From Culex pipiens pallens (Eukaryota; Arthropoda; Insecta; Diptera; Culicidae): 64,000 bases of DNA. The notes beneath the pieces were generated by a model. That model was not told the origin of the DNA. It ran no database searches and saw nothing but the letters and a program-made list of their open reading frames with translations. Of this stretch, positions 1-10,077 are shown piece after piece. The DNA lies in contig NC_068939.1 of NCBI RefSeq assembly GCF_016801865.2, positions 131,349,116-131,413,115 on the forward strand, in the 5' to 3' direction. Each line of letters begins with the position of its first letter. The stretch's first letter is position 1. Made by a program: the position numbers and the translations under genes.

Positions 1-1203
1 TTATTTTTATTTTTTTCATGTCGGCACTTTAAAATATTCAAAAATATCAATCTTGTGCCCACAGATCGTAAAAGGACTATCATTTTGAAAAAAAATAAAC
101 AAATCATGAATTCATTGATATTTTGCAAACTTTTGATTGTAAAATGACTGTTGTCATGACTTGAGCATGTTGTTATACTTTTTTTTTAATCAAGTTTAAT
201 GTTAAATTTGTTTAAACAATTTTTGAAAAGTTACAAATATACCACTTAAAAAACAACAGAATTCGAAAATTTCATAAAATTTGTAAGCATTTTAGTAGAA
301 CATATTTCTTATGCTAATTTTATGTTGAGTTATGGTTTAAAATTGGATTTAATTTCAATAATATTTTTTTTGAAAATTTCCATCATTGTTGTAACTTTTT
401 AGTATTTTGTTTCAAATTTGTATGATCTTTTTTAAATTTAATAAGGCTGGTGCAAATTTTATTTAAAGTTTTTCTCTCTCCCCCCTTCAAATTTGGCCCG
501 AAAAATCAAGGGGCAAAAACATATTTTTTTCAAAAAAAATCAAAATTTCAAGGAAATTTAAAGTGCAATCAGCTGAAATCAATTTAAAATGCATTCCCTT
601 GTGTCAAGAATCATTTTTAGCATGGTTGGGTTGATACAAAAATCTTTTGAATTTTTGAAAAGTTTAGTATCGCAAAATGTTTTTTTCAGCTATTTTTTTT
701 TGTTTTCGTCAAATATTACATTTTTTGAAAACTAATGTTTGCAAAACAACTGAACTAGTGTGAAATGCATTTTAAAACACTTTTTCCAAACAAATGATTA
801 TTTTTTTGCCCCACTCCGGCCTGAGCCGAGTGCCAAAAACTTTAAAAATGCATTTTGTATCGGCCTTAACTAATCAAACCAATTATTGAATCGATTTTTC
901 AAATCAGATGGCAGAAAAATATTGTTCCTAAAAAAAACATTTAAATCTAAAAACCTGCACTTTAACAATCGATTAGAAACTGCAAAAAAAAAATTAAACA
1001 AACATCGTTCCATTGTTTATTAAAATTGAACCCTTTTAAGAAACATAACAAAAACAATTTTAAGATCACAGCTTGTAAAAAGATGGTCAATTTTGAAAAA
1101 AAATCATGAATTCATTGCTTTTTAGACATTTTTTGATAGTAACATTACTGTAATTATGACTTCAGCATTTTGTGCTTCTTTTTTCATGTTTTATTGTATT
1201 AAG
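1..1203. other. AT-rich non-coding DNA
   Basis: This stretch is dominated by runs of A and T and degenerate phrases such as TTTTGAAAA. No open frame longer than a few dozen codons and no recognisable motif was found. Two phrases (near 40-150 and 1070-1170) resemble each other, which suggests diverged repeat copies. It is probably intronic. Confidence 0.6.
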
Positions 1204-1213
1204 TTTATTCTTT
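1204..1213. repeat. Left target-site duplication of SINE 1
   Basis: The 10-mer TTTATTCTTT occurs here and again at 1418-1427, immediately after the T-rich end of the SINE. Direct repeats of this size flanking a tRNA-headed sequence are what L1-type target-primed insertion leaves. The right copy merges with a T run, so the exact boundary is uncertain. Confidence 0.55.
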
Positions 1214-1417
1214 TGTCCAGCCCGTGTGGATCAATCGGACCGCGCACTGGATTCACAATCCAGAGGTCGCCGGTTCGAATCCCACGGCGGGCGCTCTTAA
1301 ATTCTTTGTGTAAATATGGGAGTCCAGGGCGGCGAAGTTTTTGTAGATAAAAAGGAAGACACTAGTGGTTGGTACTAGCAATGGTGGCAAACAGCTATAA
1401 AGTCAACTTCGTTTTTT
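1214..1417 (+). mobile_element. tRNA-derived SINE (Val-like head)
   Basis: The head (1220-1293) folds as a degraded tRNA. The acceptor strands begin GCCCG and end CGGGC, the anticodon stem CTGGA/TCCAG encloses the loop TTCACAA with CAC in the anticodon position, and a perfect RNA polymerase III box B, GGTTCGAATCC, lies at 1272-1282. The T stem and the last acceptor pairs are mismatched, so this is not a functional tRNA gene. A body of about 120 bp follows, containing phrases such as GACACTAGTGGTTGG, and ends in a T run. The retrotransposition machinery must be supplied by a LINE. Direct repeats flank the unit. Confidence 0.7.
1220..1293 (+). tRNA. tRNA-like head of SINE 1, not a functional tRNA
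   Basis: The cloverleaf is recognisable from the anticodon arm (1247-1263) and the T loop, with CAC at 1254-1256, which would read valine codon GUG. Only about two or three of the five T-stem pairs form, and acceptor pair 7 is G-G. It serves as an internal Pol III promoter in the SINE rather than as a translating tRNA. Confidence 0.5.
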
Positions 1418-1839
1418 TTTATTCTTTCAACAAATTTTGGAAGTTTTCAAAAATTCCACTTAGTCAGAGTTAAAATTTTAATTATTTTTGTGAAAAAATT
1501 TAAAAGTTTAAAAAGTTCCACTTAAAAAACAACAGAATTTTAAAATATCTTGAAATTTATAGGCATTTATAATAGAACACTTTCTTTTAAAAATATGTGG
1601 TAAAAGCTGATTTCTGCTTCAATGTTGGGTTTAATGATAAACATGTATTTATGAAAAAAGAATCTAACAAATTCTCATCAAAGTTGTAACTTTTATGTTA
1701 CTTAAATTCTCATTGATACGAATTTTACAAAAAAAAAAATGATATGCTTAGCTAAATGAACATTGGATCGATCATTTTCAAAAGAGATGTTATAAGCAAT
1801 CTTACTAATAGCATAGCATAACATTTTGAGTCTGTACCA

Positions 1840-2053
1840 CACAGTAAAAAGTTGTGTATATTTGTAAGATGTAATTTCGGAAGGTTGAATATTACCCCTT
1901 TTATGATGTAATTTTACCTGAATTTAGACTGTAAAAGTGTCATTACACCAGAAAAGTGGTAAAATTACACATTTTCAGAGGTAAAATTACACATATTTTC
2001 TGACATAATAGATGTACCCCAGATGTAATATTACCATGATTTTTTTTTCTGTG
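1840..2053. mobile_element. Small MITE, CACAGTAAAA family, copy 1
   Basis: The unit begins CACAGTAAAAA and ends TTTTTTCTGTG, an imperfect terminal inverted repeat. The interior is rich in GTAAAATTAC-type phrases. A second copy in the opposite orientation lies at 3623-3827. It has no coding capacity, so a transposase would have to come from elsewhere. The superfamily is not determined. Confidence 0.6.
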
Positions 2054-3622
2054 CAGTAACTGGGTAAGTTGTGTAATTCATAACAAATTAAGATGCAAAT
2101 ATTTTTTTAAATAAAAAAATTTTTTTTTTGAAAGAATTACATTGACATTGTTTGGCCTACATGTTTTCAATATTTAAATCTTGATTCTTGAGTCATAGCT
2201 TACCGGTTAAATACTATTTGAAAAAAGCTTGAAATTCTCTCAATAACAACCCGATTTATGATATACATGACAAAAATTTCTTGGAGATTCTAACATTTCT
2301 TTTGTTCTGTATACTGTTTTGCTTCACATTTTTGTTTCAAAGTACAATCATTTGTAAAACATTCTTGGTATTTTTTATATCTACCACCTAGCAAAACTTA
2401 AAGATTAGTAAATTCACCATCTAAGGTTCATCCCAATGCACCCAAGCCTTTCAGGTATGCATCTTTTTTTCCAAAAGGGACAACACATTCCTCTTGAAAG
2501 GCATTCTTGGGGGGAACCCACAAGAATTTCCACTAAAGACATCGCTTGAAGAAATCCACACACACACTCACAAAAGTCCCCGTAAATGGCTTTTAAAACG
2601 CCAACTTACAAATTGTTGACAAGATGTTATGCCTTTTCAGTAACTCTCTGAAAGTTTCCAGTTTGAAGTGGGGTTGCTGAAGAGGTTTGGTGCGGGGGAG
2701 TGTGGAAATTCTAAGAAAATTCCCCTCAAGGAAGGTGTTTTCAACATGTTAATATCCTTACACACTTGCACCATGTAGTAAAGTTGCTCCTTGCATGGAA
2801 TGCAGCCAAGGAAAAAGGAAGGGGGCCTTTTGAGCGCGTCATGATTTTGAAAACAACTTCTGCTTGGAAAAAAGGGGTTACACTCCCTCCAACTGTTCAG
2901 AATCTTTGAGGGTGGAAATAGTTTTCCTACTGTTTTGGGGGAGGAAAAAAAAGGGTTGTTGAACATTCCCGCGCTGGCAAAACTTTGCTGACAGAAATTC
3001 TGAAAAGAAATGTCAGACTGCGAAACCGAAAAAGAGTGGGCAAATTTCGTGGTTTGTTGTTTTGTTTCAGAGTTGCTTGGAACGTTGAAACTGTGTATGT
3101 GTGCTTTTTTGCGATCAGAGTTTGTGGCAAACAAATTTTAGGTGAAACTATTTTGGGTTCCCCGGAATAGTAGAAATGTTGAAAACAGAGGAAACTATTG
3201 GGGAATGCTGTGAAAACTTTACGGTTGAAGTTGTGAGCTTGATTTTTTGCGACCAAACTAAATTTGTTAAAATATCACGGAATCAAGTTTGAAAGAGTAG
3301 GTAGTAAAACCTAAATGTTTACATTCAAATCACGTTGCGTGTGTCGAACCAACCTCCAGGCATCTGTCCTTACCTAAGAGACATAATCGCAAAGCGCGTA
3401 ATCAGTGTGCACCAGGATAATTACCGATCATCAGCAGAACTGGTTTCTGGGGGAATGCGCCCTGGCTGGTATTGGGTGTGATTACTCAAAGCGATTGCAT
3501 AAGTGGATCAATTTGTAACAGTCATGTCGCAGTTGTTACCTAGGAGTGGGATTGCATATGAGCAACCAGTTTTGGAATTGAAATCCGAGCTGCAAAAAAC
3601 TTATATTTTTGCTGGTGGGTTT
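2054..3622. other. Non-coding DNA without recognised genes
   Basis: The stretch is more complex than the flanking AT-rich DNA, especially 2430-3260, but it shows no start-stop frame with domain signatures on either strand. The frames at 2637-3256 have no protein-like composition or motif. It is probably intron. Confidence 0.5.
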
Positions 3623-3827
3623 CACAGTAAAAAAAATCCTGGTTATATCACATCTGCGAAGGGGTAAGAAAAAAATGTAATTTTACCTCTGAAAATGTGT
3701 AATTTTACAACTCTTCTGGTGTAATGCAATTTTTTCAGTCTAAATTGAGGTAAAATTACAACATTAAAGAGGTAATATTCAACCTTTCAAAATTACACCT
3801 TCCAAATTTACACTATTTTTTACTGTG
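3623..3827. mobile_element. Small MITE, CACAGTAAAA family, copy 2
   Basis: The unit is bounded by CACAGTAAAAA and TTTTTACTGTG, with the trinucleotide TTT directly before (3620-3622) and after (3828-3830), consistent with a 3-bp target duplication. Internal phrases GGTAAAATTACA and AGGTAATATTCAACC are the reverse complement of phrases in copy 1, so the two copies are inverted relative to each other. Confidence 0.65.
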
Positions 3828-3989
3828 TTTAACATAATAAGGAGATAGTACAAGGCAATTTTACTTGTGATTTGTTTACTGTTTTAATCAACAAGGCAAT
3901 TTACTTCTTTTATTTTCAAGCATTTAAAAATCTTGATTAGCATGGCAAATGCACAATTGTATAAGTTTTTGTCTCGTCAAAATATCAGA

Positions 3990-4287
3990 CGGTAAATTTA
4001 ATTATTCATTATTTCGATAATTTTATCAGCAATAATTGAATCGACGATGACGGACGATAGCTCATTTTTTAACGAACCTGCTAAAATTAGCCTAATCAAT
4101 CAATATTATGTAGAATTAAATGCTTTCACTGAGATTTTTTTTGGATAATGTAGTATGTTTTTTAATAAATAATAAATAATAAAAAAAAACATCAAAAAAT
4201 ATCGTATTTTATGAAAATACTCAAATTTTTATAATTTTCAAATACTGTATTTTATTGCAATTTCAAAAATGTTCATGATTTGCAATT
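3990..4287. repeat. Left part of an ATCG-ended palindromic repeat
   Basis: The phrases ATTTCGATAATTTTATC and ATTGAATCGACGATGACGG and the following text match the left end of the repeat at 19331-20440. The segment stops in GATTTGCAAT. The sequence expected next (ATGGGTATCAAACG in the copy near 11210, read in reverse) resumes at about 10078. This half therefore looks separated from its partner by the insertions in between. Confidence 0.5.
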
Positions 4288-4544
4288 TAGCGTCACACAT
4301 AAAGTATGTCACGCTGAAATCAGCCAAATTTACCCCCTTCCCCCCTATGTCACACTGGCTCCAAACCCCCCTCGAAAAGAACGTCTTGGTTTTGTGCTCC
4401 CCCATCTTGATTTATTTTTGTACAATTTTTGCATGGTTTATAAAAAGAATTATTTTTAAAATTCGGACTAAAGTCGATAATAGTTTTTAAAGTTTTCGTT
4501 TTGATTTTTCTAAATTGGTGAATTTTGTAGTGATAGAAATCACC
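4288..4544. repeat. GCGTCAC/CCCCC-rich repeat fragment
   Basis: The fragment starts TAGCGTCACACA and carries TATGTCACGCTG, a pyrimidine run of CCCCCTTCCCCCC and a second GTCACACTGG. A relative begins at about 9977 with TTAGCGTCACAG and ends in GAGCGTGATGACCCC. It is non-coding and appears to be a dispersed mosquito repeat of unknown class. Confidence 0.4.
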
Positions 4545-5170
4545 ATTAACCCTCTACAACCCAACCCCGCCTCTAGACGGGCTTCGATTTAAAAAATCGC
4601 CAAAAATCAATTTTTCAACCAATTTTTGATCTTCAAAAAGCATTGGAAAGAAGAACTTTTTAAATTTTGGAAAATTTTAGGGTTAGAAGTTTGACTTGTT
4701 TTATGTGACTTTGCCAATGTTTTTAAAAATGTAATTTTTTTAGGGGTCAACTTTGGCTGTGTTTTTTACTAACATTTGCTATATTTTAAGTAAAAAGAAG
4801 TATGCAGTAATTTTTCTAGTGCCCCAGACTATGCCTCTACGCATTTATTTACAATTTAAATGATAATGGTTCCATTTTATAGCAGAAAATGTGAAAAACA
4901 TGCAAAAAATTGAAAAAGTTACTGTAAAAATATGAAAAAAATAGATAGACAAAATGTAATGATAGGAGGTGGTAGAGTAGGCCAAATACTACCAAAAACA
5001 AACATAAACTAAACAAGATAAATGCAAATTAAAATACTAAAAATGAACATAAACAAGAGAAAACAAGAGAAGTAAAGTTTTTCGTAGAACAAAAGTTGCT
5101 CAAAATGACCTCCTGAAAACGGGGAAAATAAAAATTTTCGAAAAAAAAATTTGGGCAGTAGAGGATTAAT
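4545..5170. mobile_element. CCTCTAC-ended MITE, copy 1
   Basis: The ends form an 18-bp inverted repeat with about three mismatches: ATTAACCCTCTACAACCC on the left and the reverse complement of ATTAATCCTCTACTGCCC on the right. The interior has no protein frame. A second, inverted and end-truncated copy lies at 31861-32400. The TTAA at each end hints at TA or TTAA target choice, but this is not settled. Confidence 0.65.
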
Positions 5171-5384
5171 AGTGTTGTTTTTGAAAATCAGACGATTTAA
5201 GCTTATAAATTATAATTAAAAATATGTGCTTTCTGTAAGTTTTTTCTTTCTGTAAGTTTTTTGAAAACTTTTTCTTACTCTTGTCTATTCCATAGTTATA
5301 AGTAATAATTTTTCGATTGAAATACGATGTAAAACACAGCTGAAAGGAACACCAAAACTCTGTTATGTACCTAAATGAACTCAG
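5171..5384. other. AT-rich spacer
   Basis: There is no recognisable feature apart from the repeated phrase TTTCTGTAAGTTTTTT. It lies between the CCTCTAC MITE and the 3' end of the retroelement. Confidence 0.4.
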
Positions 5385-5699
5385 TGTAACTTCTTGTTTG
5401 TTTGTTTGTTTTTATTATAGAGACTTTACACAGTTTGTGCATTCGCCTCTTAATTAATAAAAAAAAAATACATTCTTAATTCATATACACTAAATCCCCC
5501 ATGTGCGCTCTTTTTGGGGGGCGCACACCGGGGGAGAGCGCAATTCGGGGGAGCGTTATTTCGGGGTTTGAGCGCAAATCGGGGGAGCGTTATTTCGGGG
5601 TTTTGGCGTAAAATGGGGTTTTCTTTTTTAATGTACTTTATTTACATATAAATGAAATATGTATATAAGGGGTCATCCACAAAACACGGGTAGAGGACC

Positions 5700-7060
5700 A
5701 TCCACAAATCTGGGTATCCAAGAACTCCGGGAAGTCATGCCCTAGATATCTACTTGATCATCGAGGGTCTATATGGTTGAACTAACCATCGGTATAGCTT
5801 CAGGTAGCTTCAGTGAACCACGATGGATACCCTTCGCCATGTTGGATTGTTATGGGTCCTCCAGGAACTCTCGGAAGTTATGACCTGATGATCTACCTGA
5901 TCAACGGGGGTCTATATGTATATATTACCCATCGGTATAGCTTCAGGTAGCTTCAGTAAACCACGATGGATACCCTTCGCCATGTTGGATTGTTATGGGT
6001 CCTCTAGGAACTCCCGGAAGTTATGACCTGATGATCTACCTGATCAACGGGGGTCTATATTGGTATATAAACCATCGGTATAGCTTCAGGTAGCTTCAGT
6101 GAACCACCATGGATATCCTCCGCCATGTTGGATTATTATGGGTCCTCCAGGAGCTCCCGGGAGTTATGACCTGATGATCTATCTGATCAACGGGGGTCTA
6201 TATTGGTATATAAACCATCGGTATAGCTTCAGGTAGCTTCAGTGAACCACCATGGATATCCTCCGCCATGTTGGATTATTATAGGTCCTCCAGGAGCTCC
6301 CGGGAGTTATGACCTGATGATCTACCTGATCAACGGGGGTCTATATTGGTATATAAACCATCGGTATAGCTTCAGGTAGCTTCAGTGAACCACGATAGAT
6401 ACTCTGGGGTACGTTGGATTATTATGGGTCCTCCAGGAACTCCATAGAGTTATGACCTGATGATCTACCTGATCAACGAGGGTTTATATTGGTATATTAA
6501 CCATCGGTATAGCTTCAGGTAGCTTCAGTGAATCACGATGGATACCCTTCGCCATGTTGGATTGTTATGGGTCCTCCAGGAACTCCATAGAGTTATGACC
6601 TGATGATCTACCTGATCAACGGGGGTCTATATTGGTATATAAACCATCGGTATAGCTTCAGGTAGCTTCAGTGAACCACAATAGATACTCTGGGGTACGT
6701 TGGATTATTATGGGTCCTCCAGGAACTCCATAGAGTTATGACCTGTTGATCTACCTGATCAACGAGGGTTTATATTGGTATATTAACCATCGGTATAGCT
6801 TCAGGTAGCTTCAGTGAATCACGATGGATACCCTTCGCCATGTTGGATTGTTATGAGTCCTCCAGGAACTCCATAGAGTTATGACCTGATGATCTACCTG
6901 ATCAACGAGGGTCTATATTGGTATATTAACCATCGGTATAGCTTCAGGTAGCTTCAGTGAACCACCATGGATATTCTGGGGTACGTTGGATTGTTATGGG
7001 TCCTCGAGGAACTCGAAGAGTTATGACCTGATGATCTACCTGATCAACGAATGTTGGTCT
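5700..7060 (+). repeat. 143-bp tandem array, left arm of FB1 (9 units)
   Basis: The marker phrase GGTATAGCTTCAGGTAGC recurs nine times, beginning at 5791, 5934, 6077 and 6220 and continuing at the same spacing to about 6935, an exact 143-bp period. Units differ by a few substitutions, for example CACGATGGATACCC versus CACGATAGATACTC. No spacer-like unique sequence separates them. Confidence 0.9.
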
Positions 7061-7074
7061 ATATGGGTCCAACA

Positions 7075-8600
7075 ATCCAACGAACTCCAGGGCATCCATC
7101 GTGGTTTACTGAAGCTACCTGAAGCTATACCGATGGTTAATACACCCATATAGACCCCCGTTGATCAGGTAGATCATCAGGTCATAACTCTATGGAGTTC
7201 CTGGAGGACCGATAACAATCCAACGTACCCCAGAGTATCCATCGTGATTCACTGAAGCTACCTGAAGCTATACCGATGGTTAATAGACCCATATAGACCC
7301 TCGTTGATCAGGTAGATCATCAGGTCATAACTCCATGGAGTTCCTGGAGGACCCATAACAATCCAACGTACCCCAGAGTATCCATCGTGATTCACTGAAG
7401 CTACTTGAAGCTATACCGATGGTTAATATACCAATATAGACCCCCGTTGATCAGGTAGATCATCAGGTCATGGATGGATGGAGTTCCTGGAGGACCCATA
7501 ACAATCCAACATGGCGAAGGGTATCCATCGTGATTCACTGAAGCTACCTGAAGCTATACCGATGGTTAATATACCAATATAAACCCCCGTTGATCAGGTA
7601 GATCATCAGGTCATAACTCCATGGAGTTCCTGGAGGACCCATAACAATCTAACGTACCCCAGAGTATCCATGGTGGTTCACTGAAGCTACCTGAAGCTAT
7701 ACCGATGGTTAATAGACCCATATAGACCCCCGTTGATCAGGTAGATCATCAGGTCATAACTTCCGGGAGTTCCTAGAGGACCCATAACAATCCAACATGG
7801 CGAAGGGTATCCATCGTGGTTCACTGAAGCTACCTGAAGCTATACCGATGGGTAATATATACATATAGACCCCCGTTGATCAGGTAGATCATCAGGTCAT
7901 AACTCCATGGAGTTCCTGGAGGACCCATAACAATCCAACGTACCCCAGAGTATCCATGGTGGTTCACTGAAGCTACCTGAAGCTATACCGATGGTTAATA
8001 GACCCATATAGACCCCCGTTGATCAGGTAGATCATCAGGTCATAACTCCATGGAGTTCCTGGAGGACCCATAACAATCCAACGTACCCCAGAGTATCCAT
8101 GGTGGTTCACTGAAGCTACCTGAAGCTATACCGATGGTTAATAGACCCATATAGACCCCCGTTGATCAGGTAGATCATCAGGTCATAACTCCATGGAGTT
8201 CCTGGAGGACCCATAACAATCCAACGTACCCCAGAGTATCCATGGTGGTTCACTGAAGCTACCTGAAGCTATACCGATGGTTAATAGACCCATATAGACC
8301 CCCGTTGATCAGGTAGATCATCAGGTCATAACTTCCGGGAGTTCCTAGAGGACCCATAACAATCCAACATGGCGAAGGGTATCCATCGTGGTTCACTGAA
8401 GCTACCTGAAGTTATACCGATGGGTAATATATACATATAGACCCCCGTTGATCAGGTAGATCATCAGGTCATAACTCCATGGAGTTCCTGGAGGACCCAT
8501 AACAATCCAACGTACCCCAGAGTATCCATGGTGGTTCACTGAAGCTACCTGAAGCTATACCGATGGTTAATAGACCCATATAGACCCTCGGTGATCAGGG
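7075..8600 (-). repeat. 143-bp tandem array, right arm of FB1 (11 units)
   Basis: The reverse complement of the left-arm unit, with marker GAAGCTATACCGATGG, recurs eleven times at a 143-bp period. Several neighbouring units (7920-8330) are nearly identical, which indicates recent expansion or homogenisation. The right arm has two more units than the left, so the arms have changed length independently. Confidence 0.9.
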
Positions 8601-8807
8601 AGATATCTATGGCATGACTTCCGGGAGTTCTTGGATACCCATATTTGTGGATGGCCCCTTATCCGTGTTTTGTGGATGACCCCTTATACGAATGTTTCAT
8701 TTATATGTAAATAAAGTACATTTAAAAAGAAAACCCCATTTTACGCCAAAACCCCGAAATAACGCTCCCCCGATTTGCGCCAATTAGAGCGTTATTTGGG
8801 GGGAGCG

Positions 8808-9779
8808 TTATTTCGGGGTTTGAGCGCAATTCGGGGGGCGCAAAACGGGGGAGGCGCAATCGGGGGGAGCGTATTTAGGGGATTTAGTGTACATAAATTC
8901 GCACCATTTCATGAAGTTGTCCGTTCTGAGTTTTGCACTGTCTTCTTTGCTAATTTGTCGCAACGTTTGCTCGTCCATCTCCGTTTCACTGTCGAAATTT
9001 ATTTGAGTGCGCTTCTCTTGTGGTGTTGTTTTGGAGTCGATAGAAAGCTGTCGTTTTATACTCTTCCCTTTCTTCTCAACAGTTCTAAACCCATCGTCGT
9101 CGGTGACCTTCGCGATGGGATCAGGTACTGTTGTTGTTCTTGCAGCTGGTACAATAGGAGTCGTCGCTGGTTTGTCTTGCTTCTTGTTGTTCACGATCGC
9201 GGTCTTCTTTTTTGGTTTCACTGATGAGCAGGTTTTCTCCGGGTGACTTTTCTGTCCACATCGTCGGCAAGTCGGGGTCTGGCCAGCATGAGTGGCCAAA
9301 CTTAGTTGGCCCTTGATGCTGACATACGACGGAACCGGCTTGGAGAGTTTCATCCTCAGGACCCGCACCCCGTTTGGAATCCCGGGGAAAAAGTTCTTCC
9401 AAACGTCGTCCGTAATAGTCAGCACCTCTCCATACTGCGCCATTCCGTCAGCGATTTCGTTGTTCGGCATTCCCGCTGGAAGGTCGTGGACCCGGACGTC
9501 AACGGCATTGTCGTCAACGTAGATCGGGATACGGAAACACTTCTCACCTGAACGGATTGTGTGCTTCATGTTGTTGTCTGCTGCTGCTTTGGTGGCTGTT
9601 GCTAGGTCAGCCATTTCGATGAGGACGCCGTTCCGGGTGTTGTGCAGTTGGAGGCACTTGATCCCGGCAGGTTCGAGGCCCATGCTTTTCTCCACAAATG
9701 CTTTCACGGAGTCCAACGGTGGGCGGGCAGGGAGGACACCAAAGTCCACGAAGATCGTGTTTTTTCGATTAGAACTCAT
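8808..9779 (-). CDS. Retroelement ORF1 (gag-like, zinc knuckle), C-terminus replaced
   Basis: This is an ORF1 nucleic-acid-binding protein of a Jockey/I-like non-LTR retroelement. From the chosen start (MSSNRK) an RRM-like region with VHDLPAGMP and YGEVLTI lies around residues 90-125. A single CCHC zinc knuckle, CRRCGQKSHPEKTC (CX2CX4HX4C), follows at about 171-184, and then a Lys/Thr-rich tail. An upstream in-frame Met at 9827 is possible, but the chosen start directly follows a plausible short 5' UTR. The last 27 codons (8808-8891) are read from the FB1 terminus and its TA, so the natural C-terminus is lost. Most ORF1 proteins of this group carry more than one knuckle. The frame is otherwise open for 296 codons, which points to fairly recent insertion. 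Confidence 0.8.
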   Translation of the reverse strand: MSSNRKNTIFVDFGVLPARPPLDSVKAFVEKSMGLEPAGIKCLQLHNTRNGVLIEMADLATATKAAADNNMKHTIRSGEKCFRIPIYVDDNAVDVRVHDLPAGMPNNEIADGMAQYGEVLTITDDVWKNFFPGIPNGVRVLRMKLSKPVPSYVSIKGQLSLATHAGQTPTCRRCGQKSHPEKTCSSVKPKKKTAIVNNKKQDKPATTPIVPAARTTTVPDPIAKVTDDDGFRTVEKKGKSIKRQLSIDSKTTPQEKRTQINFDSETEMDEQTLRQISKEDSAKLRTDNFMKWCEFMYTKSPKYAPPDCASPVLRPPNCAQTPK

Positions 9780-9869
9780 TGTTGAGCCTAGCCGAAAACA
9801 AAGGAATTTGCTGCGAATAGGTAACACGTCTGATAGGCACCGCGTATTGCTGCCGACTGATTGTAACTT

Positions 9870-10077
9870 GATTATTCACAAATAAAACCGAATTGAATTG
9901 AAAATTAAAAATATATGTTTGATTTATGAGTTTTGTATATATTTTAAGACTGAATTTTTAGTATTCAAGAAACTATTTAGCGTCACAGTCTCACGGACCC
10001 ATCCTCCCCCCTCCCTTGTCACACTTTGTCACGCTTGCGAAAACCCCCTCCCCCCAAGAGCGTGATGACCCCTTTGG
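9870..10077. repeat. GCGTCAC/CCCCC-rich repeat fragment
   Basis: This contains TTAGCGTCACAG, two pyrimidine runs (CCTCCCCCCTCCC and CCCCCTCCCCCC) and GAGCGTGATGACCCC, and is related to the fragment starting at 4288. It ends where the sequence continues as ATCAAACGAAG, matching the interior of the ATCG-ended repeat. Confidence 0.4.

Larger units (their letters stand above)
5488..8889. mobile_element. Foldback element FB1 with 143-bp internal satellite
   Basis: The termini are CACTAAATCCCC and GGGGATTTAGTG, each bordered by TA (5486-5487 and 8890-8891), which suggests a TA target duplication. Subterminal blocks of 150-200 bp with G runs (GGGGGAGCGTTATTTCGGGG) and a shared ACCCCATTTTACGCC segment occur at both ends in inverse orientation. 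Between them are tandem units in two opposed arms that switch direction near 7065. No transposase frame is present. The element is inserted between ORF1 and the 3' UTR of the surrounding retroelement and so is younger than it. Confidence 0.8.
5393..9861 (-). mobile_element. ORF1-only non-LTR retroelement, split by a foldback element
   Basis: Read on the - strand, the element starts ATCAGTCGGCAGC, a start typical of Jockey/I-group retroelements with an internal Pol II promoter. It encodes an ORF1 protein and passes almost at once into a 3' UTR with GAGGCGAATGCAC and an (AAAC)n tail. The 8-mer TGTAACTT lies directly outside both ends (5385-5392 and 9862-9869), which fits a target-site duplication. 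Subtracting the 3.4-kb foldback insertion and one copy of its TA leaves about 1.07 kb. No reverse transcriptase or endonuclease ORF is present between the two parts. It is therefore either a deletion derivative or a non-autonomous family. Confidence 0.7.

Noticed and set aside
1220..1293. Functional tRNA-Val gene
   Set aside because: The T stem and acceptor stem are mismatched, and a SINE body with flanking direct repeats follows.
5700..8600. Regularly spaced repeats resembling a CRISPR array
   Set aside because: The 143-bp units adjoin without unique spacers, reverse direction midway, and sit in eukaryotic DNA.
5488..8889. FB1 as a CACTA-type transposon because it begins CACTA
   Set aside because: CACTA elements make longer target duplications than the TA seen here, no transposase is present, and FB2 begins CACCA.
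8808..9827. A host zinc-knuckle gene
   Set aside because: The frame is bounded by a LINE-like 5' start, a LINE-like 3' tail across the foldback insertion and a target duplication, so it is a retroelement ORF1.
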